Positions 1 through 5,196 of a stretch of DNA of 5,196 bases are shown in pieces. Under the pieces are notes generated by a model. That model ran no database searches. It saw only the letters and a list, made by a program, of their open reading frames with translations, and was not told the origin of the DNA. A program made the translations under genes and the position numbers. Every line of letters begins with the position of its first letter. The first letter of the stretch is position 1. This stretch comes from Planctomycetota bacterium (GTDB lineage: Bacteria > Planctomycetota > UBA1135), in contig NVRO01000185.1 of the NCBI GenBank assembly GCA_002400895.1, forward strand, positions 1 to 5,196, in the 5' to 3' direction.

Positions 1-269
1 AAAAAAACCATATCGGCCTTCATTTGTTCTTTGTCTATTGTGACCAGGATGAATCCGATAAGTTTGTAAAGGAATGGAAGGCCACCGGTAAGCGACTGGA
101 CATGGGCAAATCATGTGTGCGAATAAAGAAGCTGGAAGACATCCCGCTTGAAGTCGTTGCCCGGTTGTTCAAGCGAACGACAGCCGCACGTTTCGTGAAA
201 GCCTACGAAGCAGTACTAAGCGAATCTGCAAAGAAGAAGATTGCAAGGAACCGCGCCAAGCGCGGCTAG
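1..269 (+). CDS. DUF1801 (YdhG-like) protein, C-terminal part
   Basis: The 5' end is cut by the window edge. The frame is open from base 3, so the TTG at 24 is an internal leucine and not a start. The 88 visible residues begin KNHIGLHLFFVYCD. They contain the block GKRLDMGKSCVRIKKLEDIP, which is the hallmark of the C-terminal half of DUF1801 proteins, where the family shows K-N-H near a hydrophobic strand and then LDMGKSC-R-KKL-D-PL. Family members of this subtype are about 140-150 residues long, so roughly 60 N-terminal residues lie outside. The protein ends in a basic tail (AKKKIARNRAKRG). No signal peptide or membrane segment is visible, so it is probably cytoplasmic. The biochemical role of the family is not established; it has an iron-chaperone-like (frataxin-type) fold. 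The stop TAG overlaps the stop of the opposing small membrane gene. No terminator is visible between the two. Family assignment is fairly secure; function is unknown. Confidence 0.85.
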   Translation, partial: KNHIGLHLFFVYCDQDESDKFVKEWKATGKRLDMGKSCVRIKKLEDIPLEVVARLFKRTTAARFVKAYEAVLSESAKKKIARNRAKRG

Positions 270-508
270 GGTCGCCGCCAGCGCAACACCACCAGCACAC
301 CAAACAAGATGGCAAAGGAAAGCCATCCTGCAGTCCATGGTAAATCTTGAGCCTCGCCCCATGCGTGCAAAGCGCCGAGGCAACCCTGGGCTACCGATGC
401 CGCGCCCAACAGGGAAAAGGCAACCTTTGCAAACATCCCACGCAAGCTCCAGGTGGCAGCAAACAGCAGGACCAATATCATGATTCCAATAGCTAGGGGT
501 GTCGACAT
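266..508 (-). CDS. Small three-helix membrane protein, unknown function
   Basis: This is an 80-residue protein starting MSTPLAIGIMILVLL. The frame stays open to an ATG at 559. The start at 508 is preferred because GGAGAGGAG lies 10 bases upstream and because the 17 extra residues are polar and arginine-rich, unlike the rest. Three hydrophobic segments are visible at about residues 4-21, 27-46 and 57-76, joined by short loops. The protein ends in a basic RWRRP, which suggests a cytoplasmic C-terminus by the positive-inside rule. I do not recognise the family. Three helices in 80 residues suggests a small inner-membrane protein, but no motif points to transport or enzymatic activity. It is convergent with the DUF1801 gene and shares a 4-base overlap with it. 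It lies 133 bases downstream of the DUF1028 gene on the same strand, so co-transcription is possible but not shown. The reading frame is credible because of the strong ribosome binding site and coherent hydrophobicity. Confidence 0.65.
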   Translation of the reverse strand: MSTPLAIGIMILVLLFAATWSLRGMFAKVAFSLLGAASVAQGCLGALHAWGEAQDLPWTAGWLSFAILFGVLVVLRWRRP

Positions 509-518
509 GCTTTTAATT

Positions 519-527
519 CTCCTCTCC
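519..527 (-). promoter_or_regulatory. Strong Shine-Dalgarno for the small membrane gene
   Basis: On the - strand, GGAGAGGAG ends 10 bases before the ATG at 508 (spacer AATTAAAAGC). It fixes the start at 508 rather than at the upstream in-frame ATG at 559. It is the only convincing Shine-Dalgarno in the window; the other complete genes have weak, distant or no matches. Confidence 0.6.
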
Positions 528-580
528 ACATTACTGGCAGAACTTGGACTCCTCCTCATTCAATGTATTGCAGGCTTGAC

Positions 581-589
581 ATTTTATCA
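581..589 (-). promoter_or_regulatory. Possible extended -10 promoter element
   Basis: On the - strand the intergenic stretch reads TGATAAAAT, which fits an extended -10 box (TG-N-TAAAAT) lying about 75 bases before the ATG at 508. No good -35 is seen at 17 or 18 bases upstream, though an extended -10 can act without one. The rest of 509-641 holds no clear terminator for the upstream DUF1028 gene. This is a low-confidence pattern match. Confidence 0.22.
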
Positions 590-641
590 TAACCACCTTT
601 TCCGATTGGCCCCCAGATTGCTTAGATTGAAATCAGCTTAG

Positions 642-2933
642 TCAAGGATTCAGTCTGAACGGAACGGATGCGGAAACAAAGGCTTGACCAGTTCCGGCGG
701 CCACAGCGCACACCGAGTAATCCTTACCCAACCAATGGCTTTGGTAGCCAGCTCCCGCAGGCACGCTCAGCGAAATCGTGGACAGACCCATGGCGTCGAG
801 GGTGCCGAAACCAGAGCCGAACAGACCATCACCATTGAATGATAAACCGGTTGCCTGATTGACAAGCAAAGGGACAAAACAGGGAATGCCGGGCACAGCA
901 GAGGTGCCACCGAGACCACCTACCAAAATTCGGAATGGTGCGTTGGCTGCAGCTGTACCCAAATCTATCTGCAGTGAAATATTGCCGCCGACGCTTGCAG
1001 AAAGTGAATCCGGAGTGATGGTCAAGGAAGAATCGGCGCGCTCGGCGCGGGCCATCACGGATGAACCGGCCAGCCACAGATCTCCATTGCTGTCCATGGC
1101 AGTAGGTTTGTAACCAGCGGCAAGTGCCGGCCATCCTCCCGGGATGGAATGCAATTGCGGTGCAGGCCAGGCAAGGTCTGCAATCATCGGCGACCAGGTT
1201 CCGCTGCTGTTGCGTTTCGCAACAATAAGTTGGGTACCTGATTCAATCGGAAGTGGCCACGCAAGAATGTCCCCCGCGGCTGCAAACAACTGTGGCTCAG
1301 GTCGGAGAAAACGACTTCCCGGATTGGAACGATGGGAACTCCAAATCCTTGAGGAGCCGCCGCGACTGCTGGCAAACCACAAGCGCAAGTCATCGTTGGA
1401 GAGGATTGGTGTACTTTCCCCGCTGCCGCTGTTCAGCTCGGACACAACAACCGGAAAAGAAAACGGCATGGAGTTATCTGGCCGAGTGCTGTTCCATAGT
1501 CTTTCAACGGATTCGCCCGGAGCTACCGCGCCAAGGATTGCATGCAATCCATCAGCCGTAACCGTCACCGAGCGCAAATCCCAGCCGCCACCAAAGTCAT
1601 CAGCCTGGGCAACCGGACTTTGAAACGGTGAGAGTTCATCCGCGCGTTGCGCAAACCAGATGCGGGATGTTCCCGTCGGGTCTTCACCCAGCAACCAACC
1701 ACCAAGGCCATCACCAGCAAGTCGCAAGGAACGAGCTCCGGCTACAAAACCAAGCGCCGCATCGACTTGGGGATTATTCCAGGGGATTACCTGGGGAGCA
1801 GCAATAACCAATTCCGTTGGTGGCCACAAGGTGACCGGTTTCACACCGTCATCTACCACCACGCGAAGCCGATCTACTCCGGTTTTGGTGCCCGGCTGTA
1901 TGTCCATGGTGTAAGTGCCATCCATATGGTCAGTGACTCCGGCCAAAGAAGAACTTCCGACCGAAGTTTCATCATGCACCAGGGAAAGTGCCGAGCCTCC
2001 GGTGCTAAGCGGGTTTCCATCGCGGTCACGCAAGTCGACCACCAACTGCACCAGCCCACTTCCCGGATTGACCAACGACGAGGACAAAAAGACGTCACTC
2101 TGGTAAGCATCGGGACGCCCAATCTGGGCTACAGCCCAGGTCTGATACTGCTGGCGCAGTGTGATCAGTGGGTCGGGATCGCCAGCGCTTGCATAGGCGA
2201 CGTTGAGTGCCAGATAGATATCACCATCCGCACAGCCGGAGGCGGTGCAGGATTCAATCGGATCGCCAGGTCGACCAAGCACCAAAGTGGCAACATGAGA
2301 ACCCTTCCAGGTCCCGGGTGGAGGAGTCCCACAACTGTCCGGGAATGGGACCGAGCAGGAGCAGCGCCCATCACCACCCATGGAATTGGCGGCGTCCATT
2401 GCAGCCAGAAGACGTTCCGGAAGAGGACCGGTAGAACCACGCAAAGCGGCTTCGCACATGGTTACCACGCGTTGACCGGCGAGCCCGTTGCCCTGGATTG
2501 CGTAGACCAGAGAACCCACTCGCCCGGTGCTACCCCCACCCCAATCACCAGTAAAAGGGCCAGTAAAAGTGACGGCATCTCCGCGCAAGGAAACAATTCC
2601 GATTTGGCGAAAGTGCTTGGTCAGGTCCTGGTCCTTGATTATCTGAAGAATCTCGCTTACCGGGGTACCGGTTTGCAAAAGCTGCCAGTTGATAAGTCGG
2701 TTTGTTCCGTAAACATCAACCGCTGATTGATGGGCACCGGCTCCGTAGCCAGGAACCAAAACCGGGACGTATTCACGCAAATCAAAATTGGTCAAACAGG
2801 TTGCAGTGACCACTGCGACTTCACCGGTGGCAAGGTCGACAACAACAATCGACCAGGTTGCCCAAGCCTGCGAGCACAAGAGGACGATTGCCACAAAGAT
2901 GCTGGTCAGGCGTTTTCCAATCATGTTTCTCAT
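642..2933 (-). CDS. Secreted DUF1028 Ntn-hydrolase-like protein with Ig-like domain, propeller and C-terminal beta domain
   Basis: From the ATG at 2933 the protein is 763 residues. An N-terminal signal peptide (1-25, hydrophobic core IFVAIVLLC) ends at AWA, with the predicted cut before TWSIVVVDLATGEVAVV. Residues 26-266 form a DUF1028 domain: RQIGIVSLRGDAVTFTG (109-125), WGGG (131-134), QGNGLAGQ (147-154), LPERLLAAMDAA and MGGDGRC (185-191), closing with DPDPLITLRQQY. A cysteine-containing insert (Cys 191, 193, 201, 229, 234) sits in its second half. About 279-378 resembles an invasin-like Ig domain ending in VVVDDGVKPVTLWPP. About 385-630 looks like a TolB/PD40-type beta propeller, with one blade STPILSNDDLRLWFASSRGG. 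About 640-763 is a C-terminal beta domain. DUF1028 belongs to the Ntn-hydrolase superfamily; its substrate is unknown. The frame extends upstream to 3095, but those 54 residues look non-coding and run into the lipoprotein gene. An ATG at 2924 is an alternative start. Neither start has a good Shine-Dalgarno. Likely location is periplasmic or extracellular. Confidence 0.88.
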   Translation of the reverse strand: MRNMIGKRLTSIFVAIVLLCSQAWATWSIVVVDLATGEVAVVTATCLTNFDLREYVPVLVPGYGAGAHQSAVDVYGTNRLINWQLLQTGTPVSEILQIIKDQDLTKHFRQIGIVSLRGDAVTFTGPFTGDWGGGSTGRVGSLVYAIQGNGLAGQRVVTMCEAALRGSTGPLPERLLAAMDAANSMGGDGRCSCSVPFPDSCGTPPPGTWKGSHVATLVLGRPGDPIESCTASGCADGDIYLALNVAYASAGDPDPLITLRQQYQTWAVAQIGRPDAYQSDVFLSSSLVNPGSGLVQLVVDLRDRDGNPLSTGGSALSLVHDETSVGSSSLAGVTDHMDGTYTMDIQPGTKTGVDRLRVVVDDGVKPVTLWPPTELVIAAPQVIPWNNPQVDAALGFVAGARSLRLAGDGLGGWLLGEDPTGTSRIWFAQRADELSPFQSPVAQADDFGGGWDLRSVTVTADGLHAILGAVAPGESVERLWNSTRPDNSMPFSFPVVVSELNSGSGESTPILSNDDLRLWFASSRGGSSRIWSSHRSNPGSRFLRPEPQLFAAAGDILAWPLPIESGTQLIVAKRNSSGTWSPMIADLAWPAPQLHSIPGGWPALAAGYKPTAMDSNGDLWLAGSSVMARAERADSSLTITPDSLSASVGGNISLQIDLGTAAANAPFRILVGGLGGTSAVPGIPCFVPLLVNQATGLSFNGDGLFGSGFGTLDAMGLSTISLSVPAGAGYQSHWLGKDYSVCAVAAGTGQAFVSASVPFRLNP

Positions 2934-2991
2934 TGAATAGTCATGATTTGGGCAGGCATTAATGTCGTTGACAACAATACCGCAAGCAGAG

Positions 2992-3040
2992 GGAGCGCAT
3001 TTCTCATTCTTGATAAATAATAAATCAAAATTCGTGCTCC
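2992..3040. promoter_or_regulatory. AT-rich divergent promoter region with nested inverted repeats
   Basis: The 165-base gap between the DUF1028 start (2933, - strand) and the lipoprotein start (3099, + strand) must hold promoters for both genes. Its core (about 3010-3031) is strongly AT-rich, unlike the surrounding genes. An outer inverted repeat, GGAGCGC (2992-2998) with GTGCTCC (3034-3040), pairs at all seven positions in RNA if one G-U is allowed. It encloses a second pair, TTGAT (3010-3014) with ATCAA (3024-3028). A perfect TTGACA lies at 2968-2973 on the + strand but has no -10 at the usual spacing. On the - strand TATTAT in the core could be a -10, with only a 3-of-6 match at -35. An operator or leader hairpin is possible; exact promoters cannot be assigned. 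Confidence 0.3.
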
Positions 3041-3098
3041 GGCACTGGGAATTTCTCCCTTCTCTACAGTATTGAGGGGGGTGGCTAAAATCCATCCC

Positions 3099-3458
3099 AT
3101 GCGATTTTCTCTACCCATTCCTGCTCTTGTCTTCCTGGTGCTTGTAGGCTGCGCCACCCCTCCTCGGGTTGTGGCCGAGAAGATGATTGTTGAATTCCCC
3201 ATTCAAGCCGACAAACGAAGTGAGTTCATTGATGCTCTCAACAAGATTCTGGTAGACACTCGGGCGTTTGCTGGATGTCTCGGTGTTACCGTTTGGACCA
3301 CTGCAGAAGATGCTGACCGGGTTTGGCTTTATGAAGAGTGGAAGACGCGTGAACACCAGGCGGCATATTTGAAGTGGAGAATCGAGACCGGGAATACCTC
3401 CCACTTGTCCGAATATTTTGTGGGTGACTTGCGCTTCTTGTGGTTGGACCAGCACTAG
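3099..3458 (+). CDS. Lipoprotein with an ABM (antibiotic biosynthesis monooxygenase) domain
   Basis: The 119-residue protein starts MRFSLPIPALVFLVLVGCA. It has a short n-region, a hydrophobic core and a lipobox LVGC with the lipidated cysteine at 18. Alanine follows the cysteine, which by the Lol rule would favour the outer membrane if this organism uses that pathway. Residues about 27-118 match the ABM fold: a first strand EKMIVEFPI, helix SEFIDALNKILVDTRAFAGC, strand VTVWTT, the typical Y-E-E-W (78-81), then the helix REHQAAYLKWRIETG and a final strand LRFLWL. ABM proteins are small dimeric ferredoxin-like enzymes or heme and quinol binders, usually cytoplasmic, so this one is an exported relative of unknown substrate. 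In-frame TTG (3072) and GTG (3081) lie upstream. GAGGGGGG at 3074-3081 is 17 bases from the ATG, further than ideal, so the start is slightly uncertain. The gene is divergent from the DUF1028 gene and convergent with the DsbA-like gene, with 15 bases between stops. Confidence 0.82.
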   Translation: MRFSLPIPALVFLVLVGCATPPRVVAEKMIVEFPIQADKRSEFIDALNKILVDTRAFAGCLGVTVWTTAEDADRVWLYEEWKTREHQAAYLKWRIETGNTSHLSEYFVGDLRFLWLDQH

Positions 3459-3464
3459 AAGGAT

Positions 3465-3481
3465 GTGCCTTGGTCAGGCAT
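3465..3481 (+). terminator. Weak stem-loop after the lipoprotein gene
   Basis: TGCCT-TGGTC-AGGCA (3466-3480) forms a five-base stem with a five-base loop, extended to six by a G-U pair. TTCTG follows instead of a real T-tract. It lies 6 bases past the lipoprotein stop and overlaps the last codons of the opposing DsbA-like gene. It is marginal as an intrinsic terminator. Confidence 0.2.
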
Positions 3482-4109
3482 TTCTGAAATCAGAATTGTC
3501 CCGCCATCGTTTCCACATTTTTTCCACTTCCTCACGGTTGCACCAACCACTGTGCAGGAGTTCCATCCGACCCTGAAAGGAAACGCCAAGGCTTGGAAAG
3601 CTGGTTGCACCGAGGCTTCGGCGTAATTCGAAATCGGCCTCCAGTTCCATTTGAGTTTGCGACGCACCCAACTCCTGTAAAAAACCTTCCTGATCCATTC
3701 CGAGAGTTGCGGCAAGGTTAGCCAGAGTGTCCTCATCAGAAGGGTTTTGGGCTTGCAAATAATACCCATCCTGAATCGCTGCAAACATGGCCCGCTCCAA
3801 ATCAAAGCGGCGGGCAACCACTACTGCGCGACACGCCGGCCAGGTCGAGCGACGCGGGGCACATTTCTCCCAGAAGTCGAAATTGAATTCCGCCCCGGTG
3901 CGCGCAGCGACATCACGCCAGGCCTTTTGTACATAGGCGCGCACATCCGGCTCCATCGGCTCCGCCGAGTCCGGCGCCAGACCACCCAGCACAATCTGCA
4001 CGCGGGTATCAGGAAAGCTGGCTTCGAGGTGTGCAAGTACCGGGGCAAAACCCCAGCACCAGGAACACATCGGATCGGCAACATAAAGGATGCGTGCTTC
4101 GGATTCCAT
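3474..4109 (-). CDS. DsbA/FrnE-like thioredoxin-fold oxidoreductase (CSWC)
   Basis: The 211-residue protein starts MESEARILYVADPMCSWCWG. The first beta strand leads directly into a C15-S-W-C18 redox motif, as in the FrnE-like and COG3531 branch of the DsbA family. A long helical insert follows (about 55-155), with WEKCAPRRSTWPACRAVVVARR in its middle adding Cys 83 and 93. SFPSL at 170-174 supplies the expected cis-proline (P172). The C-terminal strand and helix end in WCNREEVEKMWKRW. The length is normal for the family. There is no signal peptide, so it probably works in the cytoplasm as a dithiol-disulfide oxidoreductase; the partner is unknown. The frame stays open to an ATG at 4181, but family members begin just before the first strand, so the ATG at 4109 is chosen. 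No Shine-Dalgarno precedes it; a pyrimidine-rich tract does. The FG-GAP gene lies 141 bases upstream on the same strand, with a possible terminator between. Confidence 0.87.
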   Translation of the reverse strand: MESEARILYVADPMCSWCWGFAPVLAHLEASFPDTRVQIVLGGLAPDSAEPMEPDVRAYVQKAWRDVAARTGAEFNFDFWEKCAPRRSTWPACRAVVVARRFDLERAMFAAIQDGYYLQAQNPSDEDTLANLAATLGMDQEGFLQELGASQTQMELEADFELRRSLGATSFPSLGVSFQGRMELLHSGWCNREEVEKMWKRWRDNSDFRNA

Positions 4110-4133
4110 GAGAGGAGAACAGGGTAGGAGAGA
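4110..4133 (-). promoter_or_regulatory. Pyrimidine-rich leader before the DsbA-like start
   Basis: On the - strand, 22 of the 24 bases directly before the ATG at 4109 are C or T, ending TTCTCCTCTC-ATG. This excludes a Shine-Dalgarno for that start. Such tracts can serve ribosomal protein S1-assisted initiation, but that role is inference. The base composition itself is seen directly. Confidence 0.35.
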
Positions 4134-4180
4134 TTTGTCTGTTAGTTGCCTACAAAACTGAAATCCACACCCTTTAAACA

Positions 4181-4204
4181 CCCCTCGGTCTTTTTGCCTA
4201 GGGG
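4181..4204 (-). terminator. Possible terminator after the FG-GAP gene
   Basis: On the - strand, CCCCT and AGGGG form five pairs, then one A-G mismatch, then two G-C pairs, closing an A-rich loop that contains AAAAAG. TGTTTAAA follows, which is a poor U-tract. The hairpin lies 46 bases beyond the FG-GAP stop and before the DsbA-like gene, the right place to separate their transcripts. The stem is plausible; termination is unproven. Confidence 0.33.
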
Positions 4205-4250
4205 ATGAGTCCGTTACTGCTTGCTGCTCTGCGCCGGCAAAGGGCGGTCA

Positions 4251-5196
4251 CTACTGAACCGTCAGCGCCAGAGGATTGAGGAGAGTGGAAGAACCAATGT
4301 CCACACCGTGGAACCAGATGTTCAAGCCTGATGCACCGGCCGGTACCGACTGACTCAATCCGGCGTGGCCGTTGCCATCGGTGGTCAGTTGTATGAGTGC
4401 GTATGGAGGACTCACATGTCCAGTTCCGTACGGGGTATTGACCGGTCCGCCACCGGCTACCGACCACACCAGATACACCCTGCCACCGGGGGTGCAATTA
4501 TCCATGTCAACCACCGCAGTTTGCCCGGCGACAAGATTGCTGATGGAAAGTCTCGGTTGAACACCAGAAAAAACAAACGCTGAGCCGGCACCTGATTTTC
4601 CGCCGGGGTCTGCTCCCTCCGCACCCACAAACAGGTCGGCAAAACCATCACCGTTGATATCCCCGGCGCCGGAAACTGAACCGCCAAAAAAGTCACCTGC
4701 TTTGCCGCCATACCATTGGTGGAGAATGGAACCATCGGCTCCGGAAAAAACATGGGATGATCCGGCAGCATTGCGATTGACGTTGCAAGCGCCAACAATC
4801 AAATCGGCGAAACTATCGCCGTTGACATCTCCTGCTCCGGAGACCGACCAACCGAAATGGTCCTCCGCTCCACCGCCGTCCCATTGATGAAGCATGGCAC
4901 CGTCGGCACCGGAATAAACATAAGCGGAGCCGGCATTGAACCGACTCGTGGCCACGGGCACCGGACGGAACGGATGGTCTACCCCACAAGCCCCCACAAT
5001 CAAATCGGACAAACCATCGCCGTTGACATCTCCTGCAGCGGAGACCGAGTGGCCGAATAAATCACCAGCACTGCCCCCGTTCCATTGATGGAGCAAAGAT
5101 CCATCCACCCCGGAATAAACATAGGCGGCACCGGCACTATTGATTCCGCCCGAGGATGCACCTTCGGCACCCACCACCAGGTCGGCAAATCCATCG
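4251..5196 (-). CDS. Secreted FG-GAP repeat protein, C-terminal part
   Basis: The reading frame runs off the right edge. Bases 5178-5195 translate as DGFADL in the same frame, so the GTG at 5177 is an internal valine and the true start is outside. About 315 residues are visible. The first two thirds are tandem FG-GAP (integrin-alpha-like propeller) units with FGxSVSxAGD-x-NGDG-x-x-DL-x-VGA, and the calcium-binding-type loops DVNGDGLSD, DVNGDSFAD and DINGDGFAD. Each unit also carries YVYSG-x-DG-x-x-LHQW. The last 100 residues or so (from LSISNLVAGQTAVVD to NPLALTVQ) form a separate beta domain with the segment TPGGRVYLVWSVAGGGP. Proteins of this type are exported and usually lie at the cell surface or outside; they are thought to bind ligands or partners, but no ligand can be named here. 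The signal peptide must be upstream of the window. The gene ends 141 bases before the DsbA-like start. Confidence 0.88.
   Translation of the reverse strand, partial: DGFADLVVGAEGASSGGINSAGAAYVYSGVDGSLLHQWNGGSAGDLFGHSVSAAGDVNGDGLSDLIVGACGVDHPFRPVPVATSRFNAGSAYVYSGADGAMLHQWDGGGAEDHFGWSVSGAGDVNGDSFADLIVGACNVNRNAAGSSHVFSGADGSILHQWYGGKAGDFFGGSVSGAGDINGDGFADLFVGAEGADPGGKSGAGSAFVFSGVQPRLSISNLVAGQTAVVDMDNCTPGGRVYLVWSVAGGGPVNTPYGTGHVSPPYALIQLTTDGNGHAGLSQSVPAGASGLNIWFHGVDIGSSTLLNPLALTVQ
4560..5196 (-). repeat. Tandem FG-GAP coding repeats
   Basis: One partial and three complete units are visible, with the NGD aspartate recurring after 59, 67 and then 56 residues. The longest spacing carries about 11 additional residues (around HPFRPVPVATSRF). 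The underlying DNA is also similar: GCCGTTGACATCTCCTGC occurs exactly on the + strand near 4820 and near 5020, and a diverged copy lies near 4650. This suggests expansion by internal duplication. Confidence 0.8.

Noticed and set aside
24..26. TTG as a start codon for the DUF1801 gene
   Set aside because: The family alignment continues upstream (KNHIGLH) in the same frame to the window edge.
576..581. TTGACA on the + strand between the small membrane gene and the DUF1028 stop
   Set aside because: No -10 follows at the right spacing, and no + strand gene begins downstream.
453..641. A 62-codon + strand frame with hydrophobic stretches
   Set aside because: It overlaps the better-supported - strand membrane gene and the intergenic gap. 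It has no convincing ribosome binding site, and its hydrophobicity partly mirrors the opposite strand.
1647..2726. A 359-codon open frame on the + strand, antisense to the DUF1028 gene
   Set aside because: It lies wholly inside a gene with clear domain homology. Its translation has no recognisable motif, and its composition is that of a shadow frame.
2968..2973. Perfect TTGACA as a -35 for the lipoprotein gene
   Set aside because: At the 17-base spacing the sequence is GGGAGC, nothing like a -10, and the site lies over 120 bases from the start codon.
2934..3095. N-terminal extension of the DUF1028 protein up to the ATG at 3095
   Set aside because: The 54 residues would precede a normal signal peptide, look non-coding, and span the whole divergent promoter region up to the lipoprotein start.
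5175..5177. GTG as a start codon for the FG-GAP gene
   Set aside because: It falls inside an FG-GAP unit, and the upstream codons read DGFADL in frame, so the gene continues beyond the window.

Overview
The window looks like a piece of chromosome from an uncultured, environmental, Gram-negative-type bacterium. Planctomycetota is the best guess. That rests on family knowledge, not on a marker gene: two large secreted proteins carry FG-GAP, propeller and Ig-like modules and end in a roughly 100-residue C-terminal beta domain of a kind often seen in planctomycete exported proteins. Most starts also lack a clear Shine-Dalgarno sequence. No rRNA, tRNA, CRISPR array, insertion sequence or phage gene was seen.

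Layout, left to right. (1) The C-terminal part of a DUF1801 (YdhG-like) protein on the + strand, cut by the window edge. (2) A small three-helix membrane protein on the - strand, whose stop codon overlaps the DUF1801 stop in a shared CTAG. (3) A long secreted protein on the - strand (about 763 residues): signal peptide, DUF1028 Ntn-hydrolase-like domain, Ig-like domain, TolB/PD40-like propeller and a C-terminal beta domain. (4) A divergently transcribed lipoprotein on the + strand carrying an ABM (antibiotic biosynthesis monooxygenase) fold. (5) A convergent cytoplasmic DsbA/FrnE-like thioredoxin-fold protein with a CSWC motif on the - strand. (6) Upstream of it on the - strand, the C-terminal part of an FG-GAP repeat protein that runs off the right edge.

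Genes 2, 3, 5 and 6 share a strand but are separated by gaps of 133-141 bases or by the opposing gene 4, so no clear operon is visible. Genes 3 and 4 share a 165-base divergent promoter region. Genes 3, 4 and 6 all act at or beyond the cell envelope. No pathway linking them can be shown.

The most interesting item is the DUF1028 protein. Its predicted signal-peptidase cut falls directly in front of the threonine that aligns with the second residue of cytoplasmic DUF1028 proteins, so export could itself expose an N-terminal nucleophile. No complete new multi-gene system is evident. No stretch longer than 300 bases lacks a gene.
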